64,000 nt of DNA from an uncultured Phycisphaerales bacterium. GTDB lineage: Bacteria; Planctomycetota; Phycisphaerae; Phycisphaerales; SM1A02. The stretch spans positions 29,311-93,310 of the forward strand of contig CAJQQE010000019.1 of the NCBI GenBank assembly GCA_905480395.1. The letters run 5' to 3'. Of this stretch, positions 28,129 through 37,129 are shown in pieces (position 1 is the first letter of the stretch; every line of letters begins with the position of its first letter). The notes beneath the pieces were generated by a model that was not told where the DNA came from, ran no database searches, and worked only from the letters and a program-made list of their open reading frames with translations. The position numbers and the translations under genes were made by a program.

Positions 28129-29103
28129 ATGACGACCGAGCCAGCCATCACGCCGCATCCGACACCCTCTGGGGACCGCGCCCGCGGTTCGCGTCACGCT
28201 GAGACGCCGCTGGCCTGGGCGATCTCCATCATGGTCCACCTGCTCGTTTTGGCCATCGCATTTCTCGTGACCTGGAGTGTCGTGGACTCGAAGGAAACCG
28301 AGGCGATGGATCTGATCTCGGCGCCATTACCGCCGCCGACGTTCGAGCCGGTCACGATGCTCGAACGAACCATCACGCCGTTGCCAAGCCGCCCGGCGGC
28401 CGCGTCCGTGGAATTGGCTCCCGACGTAGATTCAAACGATCTGGCGGACTTGCTCCTCGCCGCCGACGACCTACTCGCGGGCTCGGCGGCCCTCGACGTC
28501 GACGCATCGGGCGACTCTGGCCTCCCGGTCATCTCTTTCGGTGGCGTTGCCGCGCCCGCCGCCCGCCGCATTGTGTTCGTGGTCGACGCAAGCGGTTCGA
28601 TGATTGGCGCCTACCCCGCGGTCATCGATCAGGTCGAACAGTCATTGCGTCGACTCGATTCCCGCCAGACTTTTTCTCTGGTGCTCTTCCGGGGCGGTGA
28701 TGCCGACGAGTTACCACCTCGTGGAAGGCTGCGTCCAGCCACGCCTCTGGCGGTCGACAACGCGGCCGGGTGGATGGCGAATCAGACTCCAGAGGGCCGA
28801 AGCGATCCGGCGGCGGCACTGCGACTCGCATTCCTGCTCGACCCCGAGGTTGTCTATCTCGTCAGTACTGATATCACGGGAGCTGGGGTCTACGAGATCG
28901 ATCGAGATGTCTTGTTCTCCCTCCTCGACGAAATCAACCCCAAAGACGCCTCCGGTCGCAGAATCGCGACCGTTCGCTGCATTCAACTTCTCGACGAAGA
29001 CCGACTCGGCACCCTCCGAGAGATCGCTCGCCGGCATGGACCAGAAAACTCCGAAGAGACCGGATTTGCATTCATCGGACGGAAGGAACTGGGCCTCGAA
29101 TGA
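28129..29103 (+). CDS. membrane-anchored von Willebrand factor A-domain protein
   Basis: The 324-residue protein has an N-terminal membrane helix (WAISIMVHLLVLAIAFLVTW, about residues 30-50), whose SxxxH layout resembles TonB-like anchors. A proline-rich linker (LPPPTFEPV) follows, and then a vWA domain from about residue 145 to the end with the metal-ion-dependent adhesion motif DASGS in FVVDASGSMIGAY. The domain continues through the Thr site (STDITGAGVYEI). It would project into the periplasm. It is the first gene of a five-gene operon whose members overlap by 1-4 bases, or lie within 70 bases, and is predicted to couple binding of a partner to the ExbB/ExbD motor. Confidence 0.88.
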   Translation: MTTEPAITPHPTPSGDRARGSRHAETPLAWAISIMVHLLVLAIAFLVTWSVVDSKETEAMDLISAPLPPPTFEPVTMLERTITPLPSRPAAASVELAPDVDSNDLADLLLAADDLLAGSAALDVDASGDSGLPVISFGGVAAPAARRIVFVVDASGSMIGAYPAVIDQVEQSLRRLDSRQTFSLVLFRGGDADELPPRGRLRPATPLAVDNAAGWMANQTPEGRSDPAAALRLAFLLDPEVVYLVSTDITGAGVYEIDRDVLFSLLDEINPKDASGRRIATVRCIQLLDEDRLGTLREIARRHGPENSEETGFAFIGRKELGLE

Positions 29104-29168
29104 CGTGCCTACCGGACGCGGAACGATCGCTTGGAATCACGCCCGAGGGGGGCCACTTGGAAACTCAC

Positions 29169-29993
29169 ATGACTCGAATGAACCTCAAGATCACCACGCG
29201 TCGACGCGACCTCATCCTGGCGATCGCTGGCACACTGCTCCTCACTTCAGTCGCTTCGGCACAGGACCCTGGCGAATCGAGGAGTTTCGCTGAGGCGTTC
29301 TTCATCTCGCATTCGGTGGACGCGAACGGCGCCCGGAGCGTCGAATGGCTGGGAAGTCTGGTCATCTGGTTTCTCATGGCGACCAGCGTCGCCAGCATCG
29401 GCCTCATCGGGCAACTCGCCTCCACGAATCGGCAGGCCCGCATCGCACCCGAAAAAGTCATGCACCGGGCCAGCGAGTACCTCGATGCCGGGCGATACCG
29501 AGAGACCATGACCATGCTCGCCGAACCGAATTCTCGGAGCGACTTCGCGACCGTGCTCCTCGGAGGTCTGGAGCGGGCGCCTTCGGGGTTCCAATCCATG
29601 GAGGGCGGCCTCGAACAAGCGGCGACTGAAGTCATCGCACGCCGCGTCCGACGGGTCGAAATCCTCAACGTGATCGGACAGGTCAGCCCGATGATCGGGC
29701 TCTTCGGCACGGTCTACGGAATGATCTTGGCCTTCCAGTCGATCGTCGCGAGCGGTGGCAACGCCGATCCGGTCCTGCTCGCCGGCGGGATCGGCACCGC
29801 GCTGGTGACCACGTTCTGGGGGTTGATTGTCGCCATCCCGGCGCTGGCGGGCTACGCCGCCCTCCGCGGTCGCCTCGACGCCAGCCTGGCCGAAGCGATT
29901 TCCGAGGCTGAAACCCTGCTCGAGAAGTTCCGACCCGGTACCCAGGCCGAGACCCCCACGATGAACATCGATCGCGAGGACGCCGCCTCGTGA
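29169..29993 (+). CDS. MotA/TolQ/ExbB-family proton channel protein
   Basis: The 274-residue protein has a signal-peptide-like N-terminus (LILAIAGTLLLTSVASAQD) and three further helices: VIWFLMATSVASIGLIGQLA, then the conserved IGQVSPMIGLFGTVYGMILAF segment and IGTALVTTFWGLIVAIPALA. The last two are the ExbB/TolQ signature, including the threonine of LFGTVYG that takes part in the proton pathway. ATG 29169 is chosen; the frame also has an ATG at 29100 that overlaps the previous stop, but it would place 23 non-hydrophobic residues before the signal sequence. It ends with a 4-base overlap with the first ExbD gene, suggesting coupled expression. Confidence 0.9.
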   Translation: MTRMNLKITTRRRDLILAIAGTLLLTSVASAQDPGESRSFAEAFFISHSVDANGARSVEWLGSLVIWFLMATSVASIGLIGQLASTNRQARIAPEKVMHRASEYLDAGRYRETMTMLAEPNSRSDFATVLLGGLERAPSGFQSMEGGLEQAATEVIARRVRRVEILNVIGQVSPMIGLFGTVYGMILAFQSIVASGGNADPVLLAGGIGTALVTTFWGLIVAIPALAGYAALRGRLDASLAEAISEAETLLEKFRPGTQAETPTMNIDREDAAS

Positions 29994-30481
29994 GCGCCCT
30001 CTCCCGACTCGATGCCGGACGTCCAGTCCGGACCGGCGCCAATCTGACGCCGATGATCGACATGACCTTCCTACTGGTCGTGTTCTTCGTACTCGTCTCG
30101 CGGATCACCGCGGTCGAACAGGTTCCAATGGAACTCCCGGTACCGAACGACCCCGCGTCCAATCCAGCAGATGAGACGGCTCGCATCGTCGTGAATCTCG
30201 CCGCCGGCGAATTGGCCAATCCTCGGAGCGTGACCCTCGACCAAACGGCGTACGGCCTTGATCCAGGCGGGCTCCAAAATCTCGAGATCGAACTTCGACG
30301 CCGCCTCACGAATTCGCCCGAAGTTCAAGTGAATCTCCGTGCCGATCGTCGCATCGACTACGCCTTCGTCGCGCCGGTCATCGATACCATCGCCCGATCC
30401 GGGCGTGGGACCGGGCGACCCGACGGGGTTCGAGTCAACCTGGTTGTGATGAATGAGCATGAGCGTGGAGCGACGCCATGA
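29990..30481 (+). CDS. ExbD/TolR-family protein, first copy
   Basis: The 163-residue protein has the typical ExbD/TolR plan: short cytoplasmic N-terminus, one helix beginning LTPMIDMTFLLVVFFVLVS, and a periplasmic domain of about 110 residues. Asp24 in PMID is the proton-translocating residue. The start is ATG/GTG-type at 29990 and overlaps the ExbB stop by 4 bases; the end overlaps the second copy by 4 bases. It partners with ExbB to use the proton gradient and energise an outer-membrane or periplasmic process. Confidence 0.92.
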   Translation: MSALSRLDAGRPVRTGANLTPMIDMTFLLVVFFVLVSRITAVEQVPMELPVPNDPASNPADETARIVVNLAAGELANPRSVTLDQTAYGLDPGGLQNLEIELRRRLTNSPEVQVNLRADRRIDYAFVAPVIDTIARSGRGTGRPDGVRVNLVVMNEHERGATP

Positions 30482-30960
30482 GGAATCACCATCGGGCCAG
30501 CCGACGTCGCGAGCGATTGGGGCCGCCCAAAGTCGAACTCAACCTCACACCCATGATCGACGTCGTCTTCCAACTCCTCATCTATTTCCTGCTCGGTACG
30601 AGTTTCGCGGTTGGCGAGCAAACGTTCCGAATGGATCTCCCCGATCGAGGTGGTCGCGGCCAAGTCGACCCCTTTGAACTCGACGACTCGCCAGTGATGA
30701 TTCGAGTGCTCGGTTCCGGCCGGGTGGACGTCCCCGGCCCGTGGCGAGGCCCGAATCGAACCATCAATCTCGCCGAGTTTCTCGAGGAACAGCGGCTCGA
30801 CCGAGGCGGCCTGTTACCAACCGACACCCCCATCCACATCGACCCGAATCCCGGCGTCGACTGGGGCGAGGCGGTGGAAGCATTCAACGCCGCGGTGCTG
30901 GCCGGCTATCACTCGGTGGGCTTTGCTGAGGGCACCGCTCGGGCAGGATCAGGTCGTTGA
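30478..30960 (+). CDS. ExbD/TolR-family protein, second copy
   Basis: A 160-residue second ExbD-like protein with a more basic N-terminus (HHRASRRRERLGPPK), the helix LTPMIDVVFQLLIYFLLGTS and the proton-path Asp28. The periplasmic part differs from the first copy, so this is a divergent paralogue rather than a recent tandem duplicate. A pair of different ExbD proteins beside one ExbB is common in Planctomycetota and Bacteroidota gene clusters. It overlaps the next start: its last TGA base is the first base of ATG 30960. Confidence 0.92.
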   Translation: MRNHHRASRRRERLGPPKVELNLTPMIDVVFQLLIYFLLGTSFAVGEQTFRMDLPDRGGRGQVDPFELDDSPVMIRVLGSGRVDVPGPWRGPNRTINLAEFLEEQRLDRGGLLPTDTPIHIDPNPGVDWGEAVEAFNAAVLAGYHSVGFAEGTARAGSGR

Positions 30961-33260
30961 TGACACCGCATTTCATCATCGCTTTACCCCTTTTCCTCGT
31001 TGGGATCCTCGCCCAAGGCATGAGCACGCCCTTGGACCCACCATCGGATCTGACGTCCGATTCGGCTTCGGCCAGCGCCGAACGACGATCGATCGAAGAT
31101 GCGACGATCCGCTCGACGTCAGACCCAATCGACCGGGTCGATCTACGGCTCGACGCTGCCGCGCTCGCGTTTCGGGAAGATCTCTCGGGTCGAACTCGAA
31201 CGCGATTGTCATGGACCCCACTCAATCCGACGCTGGCGGCGAAGGCGAAAACGGTACTCACCCGAATCCAAACCCTGATCGACGATTCGCTGGCCGATCT
31301 TCTTCTCTCGAAAGGGCCGGGGCGAGATCGACGACTGGCCCGCGCGGCCGCCATCGAAGCCGCGGCATCGCTTCTCGACGCACAACTCCGCCGCATGACC
31401 GTTAGAGATCTTCGCGCCACGGTCCAACGGATCCATCGAGACTTGGATGACGCCGTCGAACGAACCAGCAATCTGAACGGGGCCATCCTCATGGCCCTTG
31501 CGAAAGCCGCCGCGACGGCCGAAGAAGATATTCCGACGCGTTCGGCGTCATCGCTGCTCGCCCGGGTCGCCGCCGGACCGCGGGGAATCGATGCCATTGA
31601 GTTTGAGCTCATGCAGCGACTTGACGCCGCTGGCGGCGTCGATCCCAGCCACCGCGAAGACGTTGCCAGCGCGATGATCAAGGAACCACGGAGGCCGGCA
31701 GATCGTCTGTTAATCGCTGCGATCCTCCTCGAATCGCGTCGATTGCAATCTGGAGCATCAGATTCCCAGACCGGGCACCTCACGTTGCGGGACGCGCTTT
31801 CTGCCCGCGATACCGATGCTGCTGATCGCCCCAGACTGACCCGAGGGCTCGCCATGATCGCGGCCGATGTGGTCGATCCATTGGCGCCCATGGAGTCTGT
31901 TTCCCCGCTCGCCGCACTCGGCCGCTCGATACAGAGTTCGACCACTGGCGATGCCGAAGCCGCGCTGCGGTTTGCCACCCGAGCCTGCGAAACCGACAAC
32001 GTGGATATTGTGGCGGAGGCTCAGCTGGAACGCGCGAATCTACTTCTGCGAAGTGGCGACCGTCGCGCCGCCATGGACGCCCTGGTACTTCTCTGCCAAA
32101 GAGCGCCCACCCATCCGAGCGCCGAGCGAGGGGCCACCATTGCCGCTCGGCTGGCGGCATCCGAATCGAGCGATGCCAACCACGCTCGGGTGGTTAGGCA
32201 ACTTGCGGCGGTCATCCCGTCTCACCCTGACCGCGATGACTGGATGATCACCGTCGGCGATCGCGCCATGCGCCAAGGCGATGAAGACTCCGCCCGGATC
32301 GCCTGGTCCTCCATCGAAGATCGCGCCAACCTCGGACCGAAGGCGTTGGTTCGCCGGGCTGGCCTCCGCAATCCGGGGCTCGACGATATCACCATGCTCC
32401 GTCGGCTCGACGCCCTCGACGCGAGGATCCCTCGTGATCCCGTCGACCCCCTGCGAAACGCGGCGGATCTTGCCCGAGTTCGACTCCTGCTTCGACTCGA
32501 TCGTGCCACCTCCGCCGCGGAGATTGCCGCCCGCTGGTTTCGTTTCGAGGACGTCCCGACCGACTCCCGGCTCGAGGTCGCCACCCTGTGCATCACCGCC
32601 CTTCAACGTTCGGGCCGAGAGACCGAAGCGGCGCTCTTTCTCGCCAATCTCCAGACAATCGATCCCTCGCTCGCCCGTCGACTGAGTCAAGGGGAACGAG
32701 AAACGGCGGTCGCAAGCGTCATGACGGCGATTGATGGGGACGACCGGGCCACCGCATCCCGCATCGCTCGCCAACTGATCTCGATCACCCCTGGCGCGGG
32801 CGTTGGAGTCGATTGGCTCGATGCGAAAGATCCAGCGACGCTCATGGAATGGTCATGGCTGTTCGCCGCCGCGAATCGGCCCGCAGACGCTTCGGTGCTC
32901 CTCGAGAGAGTCCTTGCCGATCGTTCGGATGCCTCCGATGGCTTGATGCTTCAAGCGTTCCTCCAAGGCGGACGCCTCTCCACGCCCCCAGATGCGAAAC
33001 GGTTGCCCATCGAGCCCGAGCGAGCGGAAGCCGCGCTGCGAACCCTCTCTCGCATTACGGCGGGGACGAGCCGCGACGAGCGAATGTGGTGGCGCTGCGA
33101 GATCGAGCGATTGGAGCTTCTCTACCTGCTGAATCGCAGCATCGATCGCATCGGACCTCGAATAGACCGACTTCGGGCCGAACGACAGAGTCTTGGCTCG
33201 GAACCGCTGCGTGGTCGTTTTGATCGATTGAGGTCGCAAGTCCAACGACCACGGCGGTGA
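30960..33260 (+). CDS. exported helical-repeat protein of unknown function, operon-linked to ExbBD
   Basis: The 766-residue protein has a signal peptide (FIIALPLFLVGILAQG) and is then almost entirely alpha-helical, rich in Ala, Arg, Asp and Leu, with TPR-like phrases such as AAMDALVLLCQRAPTHPSAE and AALFLANLQTIDPSLARRL. I could not assign a domain with confidence; a TPR or Sel1-type solenoid is likely. It lies at the end of the vWA-ExbB-ExbD-ExbD operon, starting within the previous stop codon, and is probably the periplasmic partner of that machinery. Confidence 0.8.
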   Translation: MTPHFIIALPLFLVGILAQGMSTPLDPPSDLTSDSASASAERRSIEDATIRSTSDPIDRVDLRLDAAALAFREDLSGRTRTRLSWTPLNPTLAAKAKTVLTRIQTLIDDSLADLLLSKGPGRDRRLARAAAIEAAASLLDAQLRRMTVRDLRATVQRIHRDLDDAVERTSNLNGAILMALAKAAATAEEDIPTRSASSLLARVAAGPRGIDAIEFELMQRLDAAGGVDPSHREDVASAMIKEPRRPADRLLIAAILLESRRLQSGASDSQTGHLTLRDALSARDTDAADRPRLTRGLAMIAADVVDPLAPMESVSPLAALGRSIQSSTTGDAEAALRFATRACETDNVDIVAEAQLERANLLLRSGDRRAAMDALVLLCQRAPTHPSAERGATIAARLAASESSDANHARVVRQLAAVIPSHPDRDDWMITVGDRAMRQGDEDSARIAWSSIEDRANLGPKALVRRAGLRNPGLDDITMLRRLDALDARIPRDPVDPLRNAADLARVRLLLRLDRATSAAEIAARWFRFEDVPTDSRLEVATLCITALQRSGRETEAALFLANLQTIDPSLARRLSQGERETAVASVMTAIDGDDRATASRIARQLISITPGAGVGVDWLDAKDPATLMEWSWLFAAANRPADASVLLERVLADRSDASDGLMLQAFLQGGRLSTPPDAKRLPIEPERAEAALRTLSRITAGTSRDERMWWRCEIERLELLYLLNRSIDRIGPRIDRLRAERQSLGSEPLRGRFDRLRSQVQRPRR

Positions 33261-33306
33261 AGCATCGATCGGTTCGCCGTGACAAGCTTCCGGGCTGGCG
33301 CGATGC

Positions 33307-34002
33307 TCAGAGTTGCCGGAGCTCGTCGCGAAGAATCGCCGCGAGTTCGTAATTCTCCGATGCCAGCGCTCCCAGCAGTCGTTGTTCCAGATCATGCCTC
33401 AGACTGATCGGGAGCTGGGGTTGAAGCACATCACGCATGCCTTCGAGCATGGGAATCTCCGGCGGTTCCGCCGCACCTTCCGAAAGTCCCATCCGGATTT
33501 CATTCACGGCGGCATCAATGATGTTGCGTGCGACACCGGTCTGCCGATCTCCGATCGCGATCAAGGCCGCGGATCGAGCACGGGTGGCGAGGACCTGCGG
33601 ACGGAATTGTTCCAGGATGGTCCGATCGTTGACCTCGCACGCACGGTCACGGCAAAGATCAAACATCCTCAGGTTTCTGGATGTGTCCTCGACGACGAGA
33701 TCGAAACACTCCAACGCGAGCAAGGCGACATACCGCTGATGCACCTGCACGGCTTCGGACCGCAGTTCCGCGGCCAGTGATGCCTCGATCTTGAACGCTG
33801 GTTCCTTCAGCACCATCGCCTCAACCGAAGCCAATCGATCCTTTCCACCGTCCGGCCGACCGCTCAGCTCCATCTGGAGCAGGCCGAGTTCGACTCGGAT
33901 TTGGAGCACTCGACGATCACCGTCGATTTCGATCATTCGGGCGACCAATCGATCCGGTTCGAAGGGCCATCTTTCCAAGGGTCCGGTCAAATCGTCGTTC
34001 AC
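33307..34002 (-). CDS. protein with C-terminal UVR (UvrB/UvrC) motif
   Basis: This 231-residue protein ends with LRHDLEQRLLGALASENYELAAILRDELRQL (given here as two parts: LRHDLEQRLLGALAS and ENYELAAILRDELRQL), which is the UVR motif found in UvrB, UvrC and the McsA activator. The rest (residues 1-195) resembles no domain I know. GTG 34002 is chosen because GAGGAGAG lies 5 bases upstream; the frame opens at 34128 without support. The motif usually mediates dimerisation or contact with a partner carrying the same motif, such as UvrB. It converges with the preceding operon. Confidence 0.75.
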   Translation of the reverse strand: MNDDLTGPLERWPFEPDRLVARMIEIDGDRRVLQIRVELGLLQMELSGRPDGGKDRLASVEAMVLKEPAFKIEASLAAELRSEAVQVHQRYVALLALECFDLVVEDTSRNLRMFDLCRDRACEVNDRTILEQFRPQVLATRARSAALIAIGDRQTGVARNIIDAAVNEIRMGLSEGAAEPPEIPMLEGMRDVLQPQLPISLRHDLEQRLLGALASENYELAAILRDELRQL

Positions 34003-34391
34003 GAGCTCTCCTCGGGGTTCGATGCGTATGCAAGGACGGTGACGATCGTACCGATCGTCCACTCCACGACATGTCTTCCAACTGGGAAGAGCAAAACCGG
34101 GGCGATCCGCACCAAAAAAGTTGACCACATCAAGAATGGTGATCGAATGGGCCGAATCGTTCTTTAGGGAGAAGAAACGCCGAACTTCGGGCTCACTGGA
34201 CTCGGCACTAGGAGGGACTCACTGCTGGTTCGGCATCAACTCACGAAGTTTGCCCTTGTTTCGCGACCCGTCACTCCTACAATCGGAGTGCTGGTCTGGG
34301 AGGGCCGGCTGATTTGAGGGGTACTCCCCCCTTGAATTCGTGAGGAGGTACCGAGCACAGAAGTGAGCTCGGAAGAAAAGGTAAAGGGATC
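34003..34391 (+). other. intergenic region with the sigma-factor promoter and leader
   Basis: This 389-base gap contains no gene. It holds the candidate promoter at 34256-34283, about 108 bases of leader, a small hairpin (GGGGTACTCCCC, about 34318-34330) and the ribosome site AAAGGG 4 bases before the next start. Confidence 0.6.
34256..34283 (+). promoter_or_regulatory. sigma-70-type promoter of the sigma-factor gene
   Basis: A -35-like TTGTTT (34256-34261) is separated by 16 bases from TACAAT (34278-34283), which matches the -10 consensus in five of six positions. It lies 108 bases upstream of the sigma-factor start and is the best such pair in the gap. Confidence 0.5.
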
Positions 34392-35318
34392 ATGGCTCGA
34401 AAAGGCGTTTACACAGAGCTGCAGTTGTACCTGCGCGAAATCAGCGGACTCCAACTCTTGACCGCACAAGAGGAGAAGGATCTCGGCTGGTTGATCGTCA
34501 ACGACAGCTGTCCTGAGGCGAAAGATCGGATGATCAAATCCAATCTTCGTCTCGTCATCGCAATCAGCAAGAACTATGCAAACCGCGGTCTACCGCTGCT
34601 CGATCTCATCGAAGAAGGCAACATTGGCCTGATTCGGGCGGTCGAGGGCTTCGATCCCGCACAGGGCGCCCGGTTCAGCACGTATGCCTCTTGGTGGATC
34701 AAACAATCCATCAAGCGGATGCTGGTGAATGCGACCCAACCAATCCATATCCCGGCCTATATGGTCGACCTCATCGGGAAGTGGCGATATGCCGCGTCCC
34801 GGCTTGAGGAAGAAATGGGCCGTCCGCCCAGCAACGCGGAAATGGGCGAAGCGTTGCAGATCCCGGACCGCAAGGTCCAGGCGATTCGGCGAGCCATGAA
34901 AGCGGTTTCGACCGGGAATCAGGCTCCAACCGGAATCGATGGCGAAGCCGCTGATTTCGCAGAAATCTGCCCCGACTCGCGCCATGGCCAGCCAGAGACC
35001 CAGAGCGAACATCGCGAGGAATATGCGATGGTGCTCAAGCTTCTCGATTCGATCGATGAACGGGATGCCCGAGTGATCCGGCTCCGCTTCGGACTCGAAG
35101 GCCAGCCTCCGCTCACCCTGAAGGAGATCGGCCACGAAGTCGGGCTCACGAGAGAGCGAGTTCGCCAGATCGAGATGGAGGCACTCCGTCGACTTCAGTC
35201 GCAGATGATGGACGACCGGCCCGGCCGCTTCGTTCAGACTCGGGGAGAAGTCAGTCTTCGAACAGGTTCCCGGCGTCGTTCGTCAAAGTCGAACCCGATG
35301 CAGCCGGAAAAATCCTGA
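34392..35318 (+). CDS. sigma-70-family RNA polymerase sigma factor (group 1/2)
   Basis: The 308-residue protein contains region 1.2 ([18 protein letters not shown]), region 2 ([30 protein letters not shown] and [18 protein letters not shown], given here as separate motifs), region 3 and region 4 with a helix-turn-helix ([21 protein letters not shown]). Region 2.4/2.3 [14 protein letters not shown] gives promoter -10 recognition. It lacks the long acidic N-terminal region 1.1 of housekeeping RpoD and has a basic 35-residue tail, so it is a short RpoD-like or group 2 (RpoS/SigB-like) factor. The gene stands alone with its own promoter and a strong terminator. Confidence 0.93.
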   Translation: MARKGVYTELQLYLREISGLQLLTAQEEKDLGWLIVNDSCPEAKDRMIKSNLRLVIAISKNYANRGLPLLDLIEEGNIGLIRAVEGFDPAQGARFSTYASWWIKQSIKRMLVNATQPIHIPAYMVDLIGKWRYAASRLEEEMGRPPSNAEMGEALQIPDRKVQAIRRAMKAVSTGNQAPTGIDGEAADFAEICPDSRHGQPETQSEHREEYAMVLKLLDSIDERDARVIRLRFGLEGQPPLTLKEIGHEVGLTRERVRQIEMEALRRLQSQMMDDRPGRFVQTRGEVSLRTGSRRRSSKSNPMQPEKS

Positions 35319-35403
35319 TCCACATGATCCACATGATCCACGACCATCAAAGTTGAGCGTGAATTGAGCGTGGAGTTGGCGTGATAACACCATAGAAACG
35401 AAC

Positions 35404-35440
35404 GCGGGCCCGGTTCTTAACCGGGCCCGCTTCTTCTATT
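35404..35440 (+). terminator. intrinsic terminator of the sigma-factor gene
   Basis: A 12-bp GC-rich stem, GCGGGCCCGGTT with ACCGGGCCCGC, closes on CTTA and is followed by TTCTTCTATTT. It lies 86 bases after the sigma-factor stop. Confidence 0.9.
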
Positions 35441-35557
35441 TCGTTGCCATTTGTCCGACCGGAAGAAGGGATGTCTCAAGCGATGTTCTGCTTCTGCGCT
35501 CGGTTCTGCTTCTCCGCTCGGCTCTGCGGCTGCTCGCCGCGAACGGATTGGCGTCGA

Positions 35558-36688
35558 TCAAGGCCGCTTGTAGAGCGGCAAAGGCACGATCTCGGCGTCG
35601 GTGCCTCCACCCAAGTCGATTCGAACTTTGGTGCCAACTTCGGCCATCTCGGCGGGGACGTACGCCATACCGATCGGATGTCCGAGGGTCGGACTCGGGC
35701 AGCCACTGGTGACAGTCCCGATGACGCGTTCGCCATCCAAGATTGACATGCCCTGACGGGGGCTTCGACGGCCGTCCAGCTTGAGACCAACCAGTTTTCT
35801 CGCCGGACCGTCCGCCGCAATCCGCTGCAACGCGTCCTGACCAATAAATCGACCTTCCTGCGGATCCGCCTCGCCCTTGTCGAGTTTGACGGCAAATCCC
35901 AAGCCCGCGGAGATTGGATCGGTCTGTTCGTCCAATTCATGTCCGTAAAGCGGCATTCCCGCTTCCATCCGGAGACTGTCCCGGGCGCCCAGTCCCGCCG
36001 GTCGAACGACGCCGCCTTCTGCCCCGATGTCCTTGAGCAGCATTCCCAGCGCCTGGCGGGCGAACTTGGCACCAAGAATGACCTCGACACCGTCCTCTCC
36101 GGTGTATCCGGTCCTGCTGACGATGATTTTCATGACCAGGACATTCTTCACCGTGAAGCGGTACCGCTTCAGCGTTGGCACCTCCCGGGACACTTTCCCG
36201 AGGAGTTCCATGACTTTGGGCCCCTGAATCGCGCACATGCACGTCGATTCAGTCTCATCAACCATCTTGAAGACGAGTTCCTCTTCCGCCTTGACTCGAT
36301 TGAAGTGGCTGACGATCTTCGCTCGATTCGCGCCATTACAGACGACCATGTAATCGTCGTCCGAGAAGCAGTACACCAAGACGTCATCGAGGCATCCGCC
36401 GGTCTCGTTACAGATCAGGCCGTAGCGACACTGCCCGTCCTTCATCCCTCGGACCAGCCGCGTACAGACGCGATCCAGGAACTTCCTGGAATGCCGCCCC
36501 GAGATGCGAAGTCGGCCCATGTGCGAGACATCGAAAATACTGCCGCTGGAGCGCGTCCAGAGGTGTTCTTCCCCGATCGAGCCGTAGTGGAGCGGAAGCT
36601 CCCAGCCGGCGTATTCGACGATTTTCGCCTTGTGCTCGACATGAAAACTATGGAGCGGAGATCGCGTCAGCGTGGTGGTTTCAGGCAT
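35558..36688 (-). CDS. gcvT: glycine cleavage T protein (aminomethyltransferase)
   Basis: A 376-residue folate-dependent enzyme of the glycine cleavage system, which transfers the methylene group of glycine from lipoylated H protein to tetrahydrofolate. Signatures are the N-terminal LHSFHVEHKAKIVEYAGWELP, GSIFDVSHMGRL and the C-terminal FIGQDAL and GTVTSGCPSPTLGHPIGMAYV (given here as TVTSGCPSPTLGHPIG). The first SRTGYTGEDGVEV motif binds folate. Length and motifs are full. The start is ATG 36688; the frame has a GTG at 36727. No gcvH or gcvP lies in the window, so the other subunits are encoded elsewhere. Confidence 0.95.
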   Translation of the reverse strand: MPETTTLTRSPLHSFHVEHKAKIVEYAGWELPLHYGSIGEEHLWTRSSGSIFDVSHMGRLRISGRHSRKFLDRVCTRLVRGMKDGQCRYGLICNETGGCLDDVLVYCFSDDDYMVVCNGANRAKIVSHFNRVKAEEELVFKMVDETESTCMCAIQGPKVMELLGKVSREVPTLKRYRFTVKNVLVMKIIVSRTGYTGEDGVEVILGAKFARQALGMLLKDIGAEGGVVRPAGLGARDSLRMEAGMPLYGHELDEQTDPISAGLGFAVKLDKGEADPQEGRFIGQDALQRIAADGPARKLVGLKLDGRRSPRQGMSILDGERVIGTVTSGCPSPTLGHPIGMAYVPAEMAEVGTKVRIDLGGGTDAEIVPLPLYKRP

Positions 36689-36892
36689 CTCCGCACGGTA
36701 GCGGTCCCCCGGAGCCTTCGCCACCACCGAGGCCCCGTTCCGACCATTCCGGTCATCCGATCTGTGACGACCGATCGAGCCCTCGAGACTGGAAATTCCA
36801 CCCCTCGATCTTGCATTCCGCCAGATCGAATTCGACTTTCACCACTTGGGATGAGTCGTCAAGGAAATCCACCAACTCGAGGAGAAGGCCTG

Positions 36893-37003
36893 ATGTCCAA
36901 AAAGACCACTACCGCCGCCACCGCCCGCGGCGATCGAGATGTCCTGTTCCGGTTGGCGATGGCGGCCGCCGGAGTCGGTCTGCTGCTCTCAGTTCTGATT
37001 TAA
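36893..37003 (+). CDS. 36-residue membrane microprotein
   Basis: A short frame begins with ATG 36893 after a strong ribosome site (GAGGAGAAGG, about 4-13 bases upstream) and encodes MSKKTTTAATARGDRDVLFR, followed by a helix LAMAAAGVGLLLSVLI to the end. The product has a basic soluble N-terminus and one membrane helix. It stands between the divergent gcvT and bamA, 127 bases ahead of bamA and on the same strand. It was too short for standard gene calls. I recognise no homologue; the clear ribosome site and helix make it likely to be real. Confidence 0.6.
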   Translation: MSKKTTTAATARGDRDVLFRLAMAAAGVGLLLSVLI

Positions 37004-37129
37004 ACCCTGACCAACCGCCGACACCCGAGAGACGGGCACGCGGCCACGTGAACGACTCGCCCCGACGGAACGTGCCACCCACGCTCCGCCGGGGCGTTCG
37101 AATGCCCTCCGAGGTAAACTCTGAGGTTC

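Noticed and set aside
35939..36892. Long plus-strand frame antisense to gcvT
   Set aside because: It mirrors the gcvT coding strand. Only the final 36 codons (36893-37003), with a ribosome site, are kept as a gene.
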